A stretch of DNA of 64,000 nucleotides, from the NCBI GenBank assembly GCA_947034895.1, contig OX344761.1, positions 72,539,839 to 72,603,838 on the forward strand, given 5' to 3'. Below, one piece after another: positions 34,171-47,341 of this stretch. Source of the stretch: Rhytidiadelphus loreus (lineage: Eukaryota; Streptophyta; Bryopsida; Hypnales; Hylocomiaceae). The notes under the pieces were generated by a model. The model was given only the letters and a program-made list of their open reading frames with translations. It was not told the origin of the DNA and searched no databases. Position numbers and translations under genes: made by a program. The stretch's first letter is position 1; each line of letters opens with the position of its first letter.

Positions 34171-34870
34171 CATAGCCTGCAAATCTGAGAGTCACTCAAG
34201 CGAAACTCAATAACTGATGCAATCAAAAGAAATCCCTGCATCTGATCAAGATGCGGTACAAAAACTTCAATGCATACCGCAGTTGAGCTGGAGTTGCAGT
34301 GTTTGGTAAGAAGCAAGAGTCGCCCGATTTAAACTGTAGTAAGCTTATGAGCCCTTGAGTGGCACTTCATTTTGTAAGCAGGCTGTCCCCGTAGCTCTCT
34401 CTCGTAATCTCGTTGTTGAAGGAGTTTTCGTTTGAAGGTGCAGACAGAGCTGGTTACCTTCCTTTTAAAATTCTTCCGTTCCCTTGCTGCGGAGTTATTG
34501 TGAGTCGATCCTTGCACCGCGTTGGCTGGTTGATCGAGGAGTCGATCTGTGCAGCAGCTGCTGGAGCTTTGGATGAGACATTTGTTTCCAATGGAGACGA
34601 ACTCAAGATCCTGTCAGTTGGAGGAGAGTTTTGGACTAGTGCTGAACTTGAGCGGAGCTTTGATTAATCGTTGCTTCTCCGATATCTATTTTTGAGGCTG
34701 TGTTTGGATCGTGGCTTTCTGGAGCGCTCTCCTTCTGACCGTGTGGAAGTGGACCCTTGGAAGCGGTGAGAATGGTGGCTTTTATTAATGCAGTTGTTTT
34801 GATGGTGTTCTACTGATGAGGTTGTTTTCCCGAAAAGTAATGAATGATGTGGGGGTGTTTTCACGCTAGA
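34171..34870 (+). repeat. Blocks B2-R upstream of ankyrin copy 2
   Basis: A second tandem copy of the B2-R series within unit 2, ending GGAAGCG/GTGAGAATGG at 34765/34766. It plays the same positional role for the 36301 gene as 10738-11520 does for the 12274 gene, and is inferred to be its promoter and 5' non-coding exon. Confidence 0.55.
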
Positions 34871-35297
34871 GGTATTTCAATAACAGACTCACAATATGAC
34901 AATTTCACAATTTTGTAACTTTGACACTCTTCCGTGAATTATGGGCTTTAGGAAATGGTTAATGCTTTTGGATTCTATATTTAGGTGTTGGATTTGATAT
35001 GATTCCTAGAATTTGATAACTTTTGGAACTAGGGAACCTACAAAATGGAGTCCTTTTATGGCATGTCACACTTGGTGAAAAATATAAATGAAATAAGAAA
35101 TCAAACTCTTTACAATAAACTCATTCATCTACACTTGAAGTAAAATCAAACATAATTTTGAATTGAAAATTGTAAAGTTAGTTTCTAATCTTTTTAAATT
35201 GAATGATTCAATTTTTTCAAAAAACGTACAGCTTATGTATACATTAAAATTTCTATAATTCAATTTTGATGTTTTCAATTTTTTAATTAATCATTAA

Positions 35298-36082
35298 CCC
35301 CTAAAGGACCATTTAGAAAAGTTATGCCATCTTAATCATAATTTTCACGTCATAAGGTAGAAAAAAATATCCACAAAAATTTGAAATTAAATTTGAATTT
35401 TTTTTCTTCTTCTTAAAGATCATATTTTTGTCTACATGTGAAGCTTTGATTCATTCCATTTGGATTAGTAATGTGAAAGTTATGAACAATCTTGTTTTTC
35501 GGGCAATTTGAGCATCTTCTTGAAAAAATAACTTATAGGATTCAATTTTGAATGTAATTGTTCACAATTTTTCAAAAAAATTGTTTTACGAGGTTAAGTT
35601 TTTTAGCTAGAACAATCTCACCATTGAGATTATTGTGCTTCAATCTCATCTTAGAGCAATTAACAATTTAGTTTTTCTTTCAATCTTGAACCTACTTCTA
35701 CTTAATAGTTTTTTAAAGAATGAAAATCAAGCATGTTTTTTTTAAATTTTTTTTAGACTTTCAATTCAATTCTTCAACACAAAAAAAAGTAAATTCAAGT
35801 TCCATAGTGCAAAAAAAATTCACAAATGGCAGTCAAAGTCATCTGAAATTACAAGCCAATCCGCCAATGTTTAGAAAAACTTTTTTTTTCAACTTTGAAT
35901 GCTAATATCCTCCAATCTATACAGTCAAACTTCATGAAATTTTAACCACATGATCCTAGACAAGTTTAGATCCTACAATTAAATTCTAAGAAAAGTATTT
36001 CTTTTTGTTTTTTTGGATGAATGTAGCAGAATGGTAGTTTTGAGTAGTTTTTGACAGAAAAATGGCCTTGGTCCTTTAGGGG
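35298..36082. mobile_element. Non-autonomous element, CCCCTAAAGGACC family, copy 1
   Basis: Ends CCCCTAAAGGACC and GGTCCTTTAGGGG, flanked by TTAA (35294-35297, 36083-36086). With one more paired base on each side, this is equivalent to a TA duplication. It is 785 bp. The matching place in unit 1 (about 12056, CATTACAAAACG) is empty. It lies in the putative 5'-UTR intron of ankyrin copy 2. Confidence 0.85.
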
Positions 36083-36300
36083 TTAAAAAATGTGTTTCAA
36101 AATGATGAGCATAGTAATATTTTTTCTTTGTTCACAATGTGCATTAGAAATGCAATGCTAGAAATGTGATTGGATTACTTGTAGTATGGAAACACCCTAT
36201 GAGAGACTTTCATGTTCTACAATTGCAATCAAAGTTATTTTGTATCATGAAAGTAGAGTTTCATTGGACCTTCTTGTGTGTAGAAGATTTGTCGAAGAAG

Positions 36301-38124
36301 ATGACGTCTATTGGTTCACATGTCAGAAGTTCTAGTGGAGCAAGTAGTAGTGGAGGACCATCGACTTGTGTATGGTTATCCTTGACTTTGGAAGAGCAGC
36401 TTGCAAATTTCAAACGCATAATTTGTAAACGGCGACCCTACACAGAATCCCATCATGCTCCATTTTTCAAATTTATTGCAAGAGTTTTGAAGGAATTAAG
36501 AATTGATCCATGTGTCAATATTGAAAGTCTTCTTCCTAGTGGTTCGAATCATCGCAGAATATTATACGGATCAACTCCTCTCCACTGGGCTGTATTAGTG
36601 GATGATAGAACAATGGTACGATACATTTTGACCTCAGGAAAGGTGGACATCAATGTTCCTATGGGACAGTGGGGAGACACAGCCTTGCACTATGCCGTAA
36701 TTGGCGAGAACCGTGACGTAGTGGAAGACCTTCTTGAGCACAAAGCTGATGTTGCCGTATGTAATTGGTCCAAAGAAAGTGTCCTCTACTACTTGGTACA
36801 ACAAAAGGATTCCATGTTTGGCATCCTTAAAATGGTTATAGCCAACAACGTCAATATGTGTGACGATCAAAAAAACACAACCTTGCATCATGCAGGGAGG
36901 GAGGGAGCTACAAATATTATGACATATCTTATAGACCAAAAGGTGGATGTGAACTTGCGCAATAGATTTGGATATACTCCACTTCATCATGCAATAAACA
37001 AGGGATCTATAGATGTCGTGACATGTCTTTTGCACCATAATGCTGATGTTAATGTGTTAACAAACTTATCTGGGTGGAGTCCATTACACTATGCAGTATC
37101 TATAGGTGCCATGAATATTGTGCTACTACTTGTAAAACATAATGCGGATGTAGACGCTTTAAACAAAGATGGGCAAAGTCCACTTCTCCTTTCTATACGT
37201 CACCGGAAAGTTGACACATCCAATGGATTAATAGCAATTGGAGTTGATGTTCATGTCAAGGACAAAGAGGAAAATAATGCTCTTCATTTAGCTATTGTGG
37301 CTCATGGTAGAGAACACAACATGACAAACATTGTGAAACTCCTTCGAGAGCGTGATGTCGATGCAAATGCTAAGAATTCAAAAGGATACTCGCCATTTTT
37401 TATAGCTGTGGCTAAAGGTCATACAAAACTGGTGAAAGAATTGTTGAAAAGCAAAGAGAAGATAAAGCTTATGGAAGAATGCAATGGTCAAATTGCGATC
37501 CAAATTGCATATGACTATGGCCATGAGCATATCAAAAGAGCGCTTCTAGAATGTGATGATGTGAGCCGATATGTCAATGCTCTTTATAGAGATCGACAAG
37601 TCTATGTGGATGCTGCAAATGCCATTCTTGTTGGTGCTGCCCTCATTGCTAGCGTTACATTTGCCTCCTAGCTTCAACCACCCTTGGGCTACACTACTCC
37701 TTATTTAGATCTTGTTCCTTCAAGCTCAAACATCAACTATGTGGATGTTCAACACAATGTGTCCCTACGAGCATTTTGGATATTCAATACCCTCTCATTT
37801 TACTTTGTCATCGCAACGGTGGTGTTTGGTGCTCGAAGCGTATTGCCAAGGCGGCGAATGTTTATCAAGGCCATCGTAGTGAAGCTTCACAAAAACTTGT
37901 TGGTTACATCCATACTTTTGGCATGTTCGGTGTTTTTTGTGATAATAGCCTTTGGAATAGCAGGGTGTAGGGTCTTGACACCAACATTAAAGTTTCAATG
38001 GTACATGATAGTTCCTACCGTTTTTGGAGGCTTGGTGTGTTTAGTTAGTTTAGGATTTCTATTCAAAAGTATGGTGGAGGATAATTTAGAAAAGAAAAAA
38101 GAAACACTTTGTTTCTACATTTGA
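36301..38124 (+). pseudogene. Ankyrin-PGG paralogue with one premature TAG
   Basis: Paralogue of the 12274 gene with the same start context. From ATG 36301 the ankyrin region is open for 456 codons to TAG 37669-37671. The intact copy has TGG (Trp) there, so one base changed. The frame stays open after the stop to TGA 38122-38124 and still encodes the membrane segments (LLVTSILLACSVFFVIIAFG). The stop falls just after ASVTFAS, at the first helix of the PGG-type domain. The product would therefore be an ankyrin protein with at most one membrane helix. Two codons are inserted relative to copy 1 (VLTNLSGW). It is either a recent pseudogene, a functional truncated form, or a rare readthrough case; I favour the first. 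Confidence 0.85.
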
Positions 38125-39886
38125 TGAAAATCTCTAGGATTTAAATTAACTAAAACAAAATTAGCACAAAGTTTGTAGTATTTGGTTAGTGTTGGTAAGT
38201 TTATTATTTGCAGAGAGTGTTGGTGTTTTTATTGTTAAATTTCATGCTTTCTTTACCTCATCAATTGAATCATCAATTGTGAGCAATCATCCAAATGCTA
38301 AAGAGAGAAATTTCTCATTTGGTAAATTTTCGATGTTAAATCTTCAAAATTGGTTTGAATAAATTCTATAAATAGGTGTGAAATATCAACCTGGAAACTT
38401 TCTACTCTTGATGATACTCTTGATGTTTAATGTTCTCTCCTTCATAATATTCTTACCACTCTTTGACAACCCTCCTTTACCTTGAAGTAGACGGATATTC
38501 CTTTTGCCAAAGATTTAGTTGGACTAAGGGTCAAGAATTCAACTACTTACTACCCGCAACATTTGCATTTTCTTAGTGGGCCACCTCATATTTCAAGGAA
38601 TGCAATGAAATCCTTTAGTTAAAAGTTAAAATTAATTTATGTCTGATGTAAACTTCAATAAAGTTATGGAACTTACATTTCTAACCAATTTGTGTTATGC
38701 ACAAAACTCTTAGGCCTAAAGGGATTAAGTTTCGAAGACAATGACATCATTTATAGTTCTTTGCAGTCTAACATGTGAAATAGGTATGTATATTGTTAAA
38801 ACACCATTATAAACCCATGTTGGGTCTTTCTCTACCAATCCTTGTTGCACAAATATTGGATCTAGTTTCCTTCTACTAAAAACAAGACCCACCTTCAAAA
38901 ATCCACAATTGGCCAAATTCATATACAAAATGGTGTAACTAGTTTGTACTTGGTGTTATGAGTGATGTTATTGAGATCTTAGGAACATCACTCTTTGTTA
39001 AGTTACATGAAGTTTGATTCAAACAATTGGCTATTTTACACTTCATCCAAGAATTTTGCCCTCAAAACCAAATGAGACTACATAATGGAAATACTTTTTG
39101 AATTTTCTAAAGCTTCTCAGCTCTTGATAGTGACAAAGTGCAATTGATCTTGTAGTTTTATCTACATATTGGAATTCGATTGAATGGAATTCTAGATATA
39201 AATTGCCAATTGTCTTTTGAGTGTAGTAACAATTGCCTTGTGAAGAATAAACAATGTCACTATTGTTGCTAGCAATGCAACATCATACTAAGCAAAATAA
39301 AAAGTGAACCCAACTAATAGATTGTGGTGTAAGCCATATCTTCTTTCCATTTTGAAATCTTTATAAGGCAACACCTTCTTTGATTCCTTGGCCACATTAA
39401 TTTATCCTATTAGTGTGTGTTACAAAATGAACTTACATTTGGTTATATTAGTGTGTGTTACAAATGATTATTTGTGATGATTCTTCAACAAGAATAGTAC
39501 ATGATTGTTGATTATGAATAGAATAATCCTCCCTTATAAAAGTTATAACAATAAATGAGTTCATTTTCTTAACACTCATTAGTATAACAAGTCAATGTAG
39601 TACAAACCACTAGCATATATCAAGGTCAACAATTTTACTACCTTAGAGAGCTTTGGTGCATTTTCTTTGTGCTCAAAAAATAAATACAATTTCTACCATT
39701 GAAAGAGAAAGCATTTTACTAGTTTTATTCATACTTTTCATCCGCAATTGAACACTTTTGTAGTCATCTCGTGTGAAAAAATTCCTCAATAGTCCCTCAT
39801 GTGGGACCAATTTTTTGAGGTGTTATAAGTGACAATCTTTACATAATGAAAAGTGAGGAAGAAACACATAAGGATTGTTGGTTTAA
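38125..39886. repeat. Non-coding flank of ankyrin copy 2
   Basis: Colinear with 14400-16900 behind copy 1, without the 762-bp insert of that copy. No conserved reading frame. Confidence 0.75.
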
Positions 39887-41079
39887 CCCCAAAAGTCATT
39901 AGATGAGATTTGGGGGGGCTGGAGGGCCGTTTCAAGCATGTTTTCAGCTTTGTTTCCCCAAGGTTAATCAATTGCTGATATTAGAATTCTTTTTCTTAAA
40001 TTTAAAATGAAAAAAAAGTTTAAAAAAATGCTTTTTAAAAAAATTGACGTAGTATTCGCACTGCCACGTCAGCGCAGTTGCTGAACTATAGTTTTGTCTA
40101 GTTTTGGCTTGGTTTCCAGACTTGAAACTCAGAGCCATCCAGAGGTGGAGAAAATCAGCTAATGTCCTTGATTATGTTATCATCAAAAATGCTCAAAAAT
40201 TGCCATTTCTATTACAAGTACCAAATTTTTTGTAAATATTATTTTTAGACACATGTAATTGTAGGATCTTGTATTAAGCTAGATTGAAAAGATGTGGAAT
40301 AAATTTCAGAAATTTTAACTGTATAGATTGCAAGATATCAGCACTTGAAGTGACAAACGTTCTTTTTTTGGCCCTACAAAAAATCAGGCAACTTGCACTT
40401 CACAAGGTTACATTTGTATGAACAAATGTCCACAATGGTGGTGCTTCTAGGGGTTCATTCTTTGAAGCAAGTTGGCTACATGTTTGAAAATTTTTAGATC
40501 ATTTGAAATTGTGTAATATATAGGAAAAGAAATGGTAAATAGAAAGATGTATATAATGATTCAAAATACTAAATTGTTAACAAATTATTTTTGGAATTGA
40601 AAAATGCCAATCCCAATTTTTGTAATGTTGTAATAAACAATTGACACCTATTGTTGTTGTTGTTTTCCAAAAATATTGAAAATCAAGTAAAATAAAGGAC
40701 TTCAAAGTTTTTTTTAGAGTAGATAATCCATAATTGCCTGCAATCTAAAACACCTCATAACTTTTGACTCATTGATGAAAATGGAATGATTCAAAGCTTT
40801 TCATGTATATATGAATCTAAAAAAAACAATTTCGAATTGTAATTTTGAAAATAATGATTTTTTAAATCTGCCTGGACTGCCCTATTACAAAAAATATAGC
40901 ATATTAGGCCCTAACTTTTGACTCATATTTCCAAATGTCCTAAAACTTTGTGCATATGAAATATATTCCTTGTCTACACCTTCTATTAAAGTTTGGGTTA
41001 AAAACATGGAAATCTCTAGTCACGTGTACTTGCCTGAAATTTCTATGTTGCCAAAAAATACAACTTGGTCCTTTAGGGG
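39887..41079. mobile_element. Non-autonomous element, CCCCTAAAGGACC family, copy 2
   Basis: Right end TTGGTCCTTTAGGGG, left end CCCCAAAAGTC (worn), flanked by TTAA (39883-39886, 41080-41083). Internal sequence AATGGAATGATTCAAAGCTT also occurs inverted and diverged in the 35298 copy. The unit 1 site (about 16903, GGTTTAATAGGATT) is empty. It is 1193 bp. Its left part also resembles the ends of the 50811-52605 element (ATTAGATG... GGAGGGCCGTTTCAAGC). Confidence 0.75.
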
Positions 41080-41880
41080 TTAAGAGTTGATTATGCCTAA
41101 TGCATTATGTGGAGTTTTCCAATTCTTAGTTTATCTAGTCCATAAAGCTTCTCCTCATTCTAAGCTTTCTAATTTGATCAATCAAAAAACCTTCTTGATC
41201 AAATTGGCATTCAAGGTTTGTACATCAATGACTTTAAATTGATGCAATTCCATAAAAATGGCACAATGGATCAAGAAGGAATTGATGGGCTAATTTAGAG
41301 AGTTGGAGGAAGATAGGGATGGAATAAACAATGCTCAATGTTGTGAATGAAATGTAATTTGCATATTAATTTGCATATCTATCAAAACTACAAGCTAATA
41401 TAAGGTGTCAAAATGACACATAGAATACAACCAATTTAATAGAAATTGATATTTCTACTAATTAATACTCTTCAATCTCCCAATTCCCCAACCATTTTGT
41501 AGTCCATGTTGAATTTGTCATTATTGTTAGACTTCTAGATCTCAATTGAAGTTGACACTCAACAAGTACAAGTTTGCAATGGAAGCCACTTAGTAAGAAA
41601 ACATATCTTGTGAACAAGCAAACCATGTAGCTACTTCAAATTGTCATTGTGCACTTACAAGGAAATTATCAAAGATTCTAAGATTGTCATTTCCCAGTTC
41701 ACATTGTTTCCAATAGGAAAAATTGTGTCATTGATTTTATTTTTTCTTTGTTGTTGCTTTATCCTAATTCCTTTATTCCTAGTGCAAAAGCATTGTGGAA
41801 ACTTAAATGCATGTTGGTAAGACCAAACAAAGATAAGCAAGGTCGTATGAGCAAGGTATGGATACATCTAGATGTTTTCT
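41080..41880. repeat. Right part of duplicated unit 2
   Basis: From 41315 it matches 18255-18720. No gene. The homology fades near 41880, which I take as the unit boundary. Confidence 0.65.
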
Positions 41881-42177
41881 AATTGACTTTGGATTGAAGG
41901 GAAAGAGGCTTTGTGTTGATAGAAACTATATTTGAAAAAGTTTGAGTAAGATTTTGCAATCCCCATCATTTCTATCATTGCACCTCTAAAAATATTTGCT
42001 TCGCCATGCACTGCTCATGATCATGTCCAGAATTGATTATTTGATCAGGTATAGGTGCCTTCATTATAGGCCAACCCTAGTGTAAATATGCTTCATTAAT
42101 TATTTGTGGATATTCAAGCCCCTTCTACAGCGAGAGTCATCTACACTTGCACCTAATGTATTCAGTCACAAAATACC

Positions 42178-42634
42178 ACTCCATGCAGGTTGCAAAATGG
42201 ATGACTTGTCCTTAGGTGGCTTGCAAAAGTGCCCACCCGTCATGTAAAACGGATGACTTGTCCTTGGGTGGCTTGCAAAAGTGCCCCACCCGTCTTGCAA
42301 AACGGATGAACTTGTTAAGAGGTTGGGCAAAAAAGCCTTGGGTGGCTTACAAAATGGGGGATTTCGCAAGCCAAAGCAAGGCTTGCAAATTGGCTTGCAA
42401 ATTGGCTTGCAAACCACATGAGACAAGAGCATTGGCACTTTTTCCAAAGTACAGACCTTTAGCACTATAGCCCATTGGTCCACCTTGCAAAGCGGTCTAA
42501 ATTTGGAAACTTACCCGTCTTGCAAAATGCGGTTATAGCATGCAATAGGTGGGGCGGTTTGGCTTGCAAATTGGATGGCCCTGGATTTTGCAAGCCAAAC
42601 CACCCCGCATTTTGCAAGACGGGTGGTGATGCTC
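42178..42634. mobile_element. Harbinger-like MITE with internal tandem repeat
   Basis: The right end GCAAGACGGGTGGTGATGCTC corresponds to the inner and outer ends of the 57411-57838 element. The left end is unclear. A unit of about 53 bp (CGGATGACTTGTCCTT, GGTGGCTTGCAAAAGTGCC) is repeated at about 42190-42300. The open frames on both strands here arise from the repeat and are not genes. Confidence 0.55.
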
Positions 42635-42866
42635 TCATTGTTCTGCACGTACAAGAAATTATCATATGAGTAAAATCGGACTTTTTCAAAGCACTTGAAA
42701 TAGTGACATTCAAGAACTGTAAAGCCTGAAAATTTGCTATTGGTTCTAGAATCATGTTCCTATGTGAACTGAATCTAGATGAGTGGATTGTGAAGGGTCA
42801 TGCACTAACTTAAGTAAACACAAAAAGGATTGAGATTTCATAGTTTAAACCAATCCATTTGACATA

Positions 42867-43276
42867 AGGTAGTATGCTCTAAAAGCAACCATTTAAGGGT
42901 TGGCCCGCCTTTTTCATAGGTTTTCATGTACATAAATGTTTTCCGATCATTTTTCAAAGAAAGAAAATTAGATGTGAAACCCAACACAAGTGGTTTTGTA
43001 TTTTTCCAAGCATTTTTGAATTACTTATAAATTTTCAAAGATTTGGGGCATAAGCACTTATTTGTCACAATAGGTCTCCCAAAATCTGTCCACTTGCAAC
43101 TTGTAATGAGATGTGCGGAAATCAAAGACAATGATTGGCTCTTGCAATAGAAAAACAAGTTTTAGTTTATTCATTCAATTGCTAAAGTGGTCCATTTAAG
43201 GATCACCCCATCTCCATTTTCCAACTAATAATAGGGTTCATTTGAAGAAGATGGATGCATTTAGAGCATACTACCT
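42867..43276. mobile_element. MITE, AGGTAGTATGC family, copy 4
   Basis: Left end AGGTAGTATGCTCTAAAAGC preceded by TA (42865-42866); right end TTTAGAGCATACTACCT followed by AA, a mutated duplication. It is 410 bp, in the same orientation as copy 1. Confidence 0.82.
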
Positions 43277-44282
43277 AATTGTAATTGAGAAAGTTCAATT
43301 CAAACAAGGTCACATGTTATGAGTTGTTTCCGTAATCAATGAACTAAAGAACATTCAATTTGTTAGTCCACAAAGCAATAGAATTAGACAATTAAAAATC
43401 TACACATGATCCTAGATTTATAGAAACAAAAGTATAGTAGACTCCCATAATTGGACGTACACTTCCTCAACCAACATGTGAAGAAGAGAAATGTACACAA
43501 GAAGGATTTCAAAATTGTTATAGGACCTAATACTATTTATTACACAACTTGTCCCATGAATCTTATTACCTAAATGAAACTTGTGTTGTAGGTATTAAGT
43601 GTGGAGTTAGATAAGACCTTAGGGTATTTATTTTGGGACATCTTTGAATTAGATTTGCTTTGCTAGTATGACTCCTAACTTGCAACATGGACATTGTTTA
43701 TTTTTCACTAGACTAACAATTATCAATTTAGGTGGCTAAGTCTTTACTAATATATGCTTGTTAATATGTCCAATATACAAAACTTGTGCATGTGGAGAAA
43801 GTAGAGACCATATCTCTTACATCAACAATGGTGGGTACCAATCAATTTGGATAGCTAAATAAATAGCTATATGTGCATTGGTTTGTTTGTCAAGTGAGGT
43901 TTGTTTGGTAATTTTATCGCTTGAATTGAAACTTCTATGAATTTTGAAAGGCAGAAGTTGGTCTAGACCCATGTCCTATGTCTACAGTCATCCATTTCTA
44001 GTCATTCCGAAACTACTTTCTCACTCATTTCAAACTTCTACTCACGACATGTAGCCCAACTTTCCAACTCGTGGTTTTCCGGCCACTTCACACTACGCTC
44101 CAAATTCCATTCAATTCTTAAAATTTGATTGGTGGAGAGTTGAAAATTGGAACTTCGGGCTTGGCACTACATCCCAAGTTCCATTACAAAAAATTTGAGG
44201 CGTGCAAATGGCTACGAGTTCCCTCCTTGGGTGCAATTAGGGAATTTTTTTTTTTTCGTTTTCCGGATCTAACATGGCACTA
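43277..44282. other. Intergenic sequence, nothing recognised
   Basis: AT-rich, no supported gene or element. Confidence 0.5.
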
Positions 44283-44477
44283 CACTAATAATGATATTTA
44301 GTGTTATGTTACTAATAGTGTTATGTTGACTCTTACCACACCTACTCTAAATGTCAAGTGGTTTGCATTTAGAGTTTAGGATTCACCACCCCTTCACCTC
44401 CGCCTCCCTAACCTTGCCTGGCCGCCCTTCCTTGCCTTGTTGATCCCGCCTCGCCACCTTTTCTCTTTGCCACCATC

Positions 44478-45042
44478 CTTGGGGGGTGCACTTAGTTCTA
44501 CTATAACAAACCACTTGTGAACAAGTGGTTTCTAATAAACTATAATTTCAACCTAAAATTTTGAACATTGTTTAATAATGACTATAGCTTTCTATTGCCA
44601 AAATTTCCAACTCAAATAAAATATGAAATGATTTCTAGAAGAGGTTGAAAATGAACTAAAATAGCATGTTTTTCAACTCAAATAATTATAGAGGACACAT
44701 TTAGATGACCATTGAGTCAATATTCAACTCAAAATGAGCTTTCAATCATGAGTTATTTTTAGGAATTTTTTGTTCATTTTTTAGACAATTTTTTTCTTAT
44801 ATAATATAGGGGTGTGAAAGTTATTTTTCAATTCTACAGTGTATCTTTTTACTTCAAAAATTTGTAACTAATTATTATTAACAAATAAAAATATCAATAA
44901 TTCAAAACATAAACTTTCAAAGTAGAAAAATCTATTCATATTTTTTTAATTTTGTTTTATTTAAAATTCAAAAAGTATATAGGGGGTCCAAAGTTTTGTT
45001 CACACATGGTTTCTAATGGACACTCTAAATGACCCCCCCGAG
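44478..45042. mobile_element. hAT-type MITE, copy 2 (nested)
   Basis: Nearly the same sequence as 19427-19990. Ends CTTGGGGGGTGCACTTAG and CTAAATGACCCCCCCGAG; 8-bp duplication CCACCATC at 44470-44477 and 45043-45050. It is inserted in the left part of the pogo-like element. Confidence 0.88.
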
Positions 45043-45850
45043 CCACCATCCTTTCTCTCTGCTACCTTTATTGAATGCTTGAGTAAAGTCTGAGTTTGCT
45101 TGGGACGCGAAGAATTCCATAGCAAACATGAGGTCCAAATCCATTACAAACTCACGCACTCAAAGGTTTTGGTGGGTGTATGTTGGTCGACCCCATCTCT
45201 GCCCTTATACTTTGCTCCCGTTATAACATTGTCAGAGTTTCCAAGGTGACAACATTTTTGTATTCCATGGATTGAATAGATGTTAAGAATCTATGTAGAG
45301 AAATTGCACAATTTGCATTTGGAATTGGAGTTCCAAGCGGAGGTTGGCGCTCTTTGTAGCTAAGGCCGTTTTCTTGTGTTCATTTGCAGGTGTTGAAGTT
45401 GGATCATCAGAAGGGTTGGAGGGGGGGGTGTAGGGGTATTGCATTAGAACGTGATTTTAGGTTTTTTCTTCCAGGGGAGTTGTTTTCTTGTCTTCTAGGG
45501 TTTGAATCGTGTAAACAACTCCAAATATTTATACTTGTAACACAATTTTCATATATTGAGGAGTTTCTACACATTATTGGAAAGAATTGCAAGCAATTAG
45601 AGGGTTTTCTCGACTTCCAATGTGTGAACTGTGCAAGGAGCTTCTAATTTTTATAGAGCTATGGAACAAGAGATTCATGTATTGAGATATTTCTACTAAT
45701 TATCTACATTGTTGCTAACATAGTTGATATCTTTGCACAAATTGTCGAATCTTTGGGAATGAAGATTTATTGAACTCTAATCCGGTGCAAGTAGAGAGGT
45801 TAGAAGAACCTACTAAAAAAGACGATTTGCAAGACATCATTACTTTGATA

Positions 45851-46135
45851 AGGTAGTATGTTGTAAAAGCAATCATGATACAGAGGTACATTTTGCTTTC
45901 TTCAATGTACTAGCATTGTACAGTTCAAGAGGTGGTCGCTTGTATTGACCACTGTATTTCAACTTCAAAAATTTGTAACTAATTCCTCAAAAGTCCAAAG
46001 AATACAAAACGACTTGGATTAGATGCCAAATCTTTCTTTCTTCCAATGAAAATTTACAAAAAATTGTTTCAAGGAGTTTAGCTTCCTTGAAAAGGCAATC
46101 AACTCTGAAATGGTCGCTTTAAGATTAGACTACCT
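45851..46135. mobile_element. MITE, AGGTAGTATGC family, short subfamily (nested)
   Basis: Left end AGGTAGTATGTTGTAAAAGC, right end GCTTTAAGATTAGACTACCT, TA outside (45849-45850, 46136-46137). It is 285 bp. The interior shares AATACAAAACGACTTGGATT (inverted) with the 32715 copy. Confidence 0.8.
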
Positions 46136-47341
46136 TAAACTGTCCGATATTTATCGTACATTCGGAGCTGTTTTACATATACTAACAAATTGACATGTTG
46201 TCATACAAGCATTGGAAATGGTGGTATCTGAGCGACAGATTCCAAACATCACACATGTTATGCACTTGATTCTCGTTCTTCAGTCTATGTCTTATCAGAT
46301 TGATCCAAACTTACTGCACCTGGTACAACCAATTTACCACATTGAAGATTTGTTAAAATTTTGAACATATATTATTGAGACACACGAACCTAAAAGTCCC
46401 CAAAAGGTAAGTGGTCACCTTATGTTTACATATCCAAGGCAAGTTTAATGACTTGCTTAAAACCTTGATTCAGCATTGATTTGATTTTGCAAGATTTTGA
46501 TATCTTGGTATTTGATGAAGCTAAACTTTTGCTTTCTTTTTTACTTCAATTTGGAAGTTGTTGTGATCTTAGATTCTACACAAGCATCAAATTTTCTAAA
46601 GCCATCACATTTGCTTAAATGAATACTTAACTTCTTGTAATGATTGTTTAGGTCTAGAAGTCAGCTGCAAAGTTGTCAAATTGTACTCAAGGCGGCTGCA
46701 AAACTTTCCATCTGCTATTACGCCAATATTGTAAGTATTCTATTATAACTTTGCATAGACTTTTAATTAGTACGGATTTTAGTGGTAGCAGAATGAGGTC
46801 ATGGCCAGAAAAGTACTCAAATCCAAGCTAACTAAATTAGTGAGGTGTTGCTAGGACTTGTCAAGTTTACAGATATTGATTTTTACAAGATTCTTCTACT
46901 AGATACTCTTAAATTTTTTAATTTGCTTAGAAACCAAAAAATGCATAAGTTGTTATTGTACTACACTACACTCCCACACTTTGAAAATTTTCACAAGGTT
47001 GAGTTTTATTCGGAATTAGATGAAACCACCACCATTGGATTTGTAACAAAGTCTATTTTCTAGAAATAATTTTTTTCTTCAAAAAACTCTGAATTGAAGA
47101 ACAAGCAGAGCAAGCAATAGGGGCAACAACTAGAAAATGGATGCTTGGTTCATTAGGGGTTAAAAGCTAATTTTTTTAATTTATGGTGGTTTTGAATGTT
47201 TTAGAGATGATTTCAAATGTTAGAGGTGATTTTCAAGGTGGTTTTTATGAGGTTTTTTTCATTTATTTCAAGCATTATTCTATCACTAATTTTGATTTTG
47301 TTTTGTATTTTAAATTTTAGAATTTTCCTTCTTCTAGCACC

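Noticed and set aside
36199..36300. Earlier ATGs (36199, 36247) for ankyrin copy 2
   Set aside because: They are not in frame or not present in copy 1, where a 2-bp difference shifts the region. The shared ATG at 36301 is the better start.
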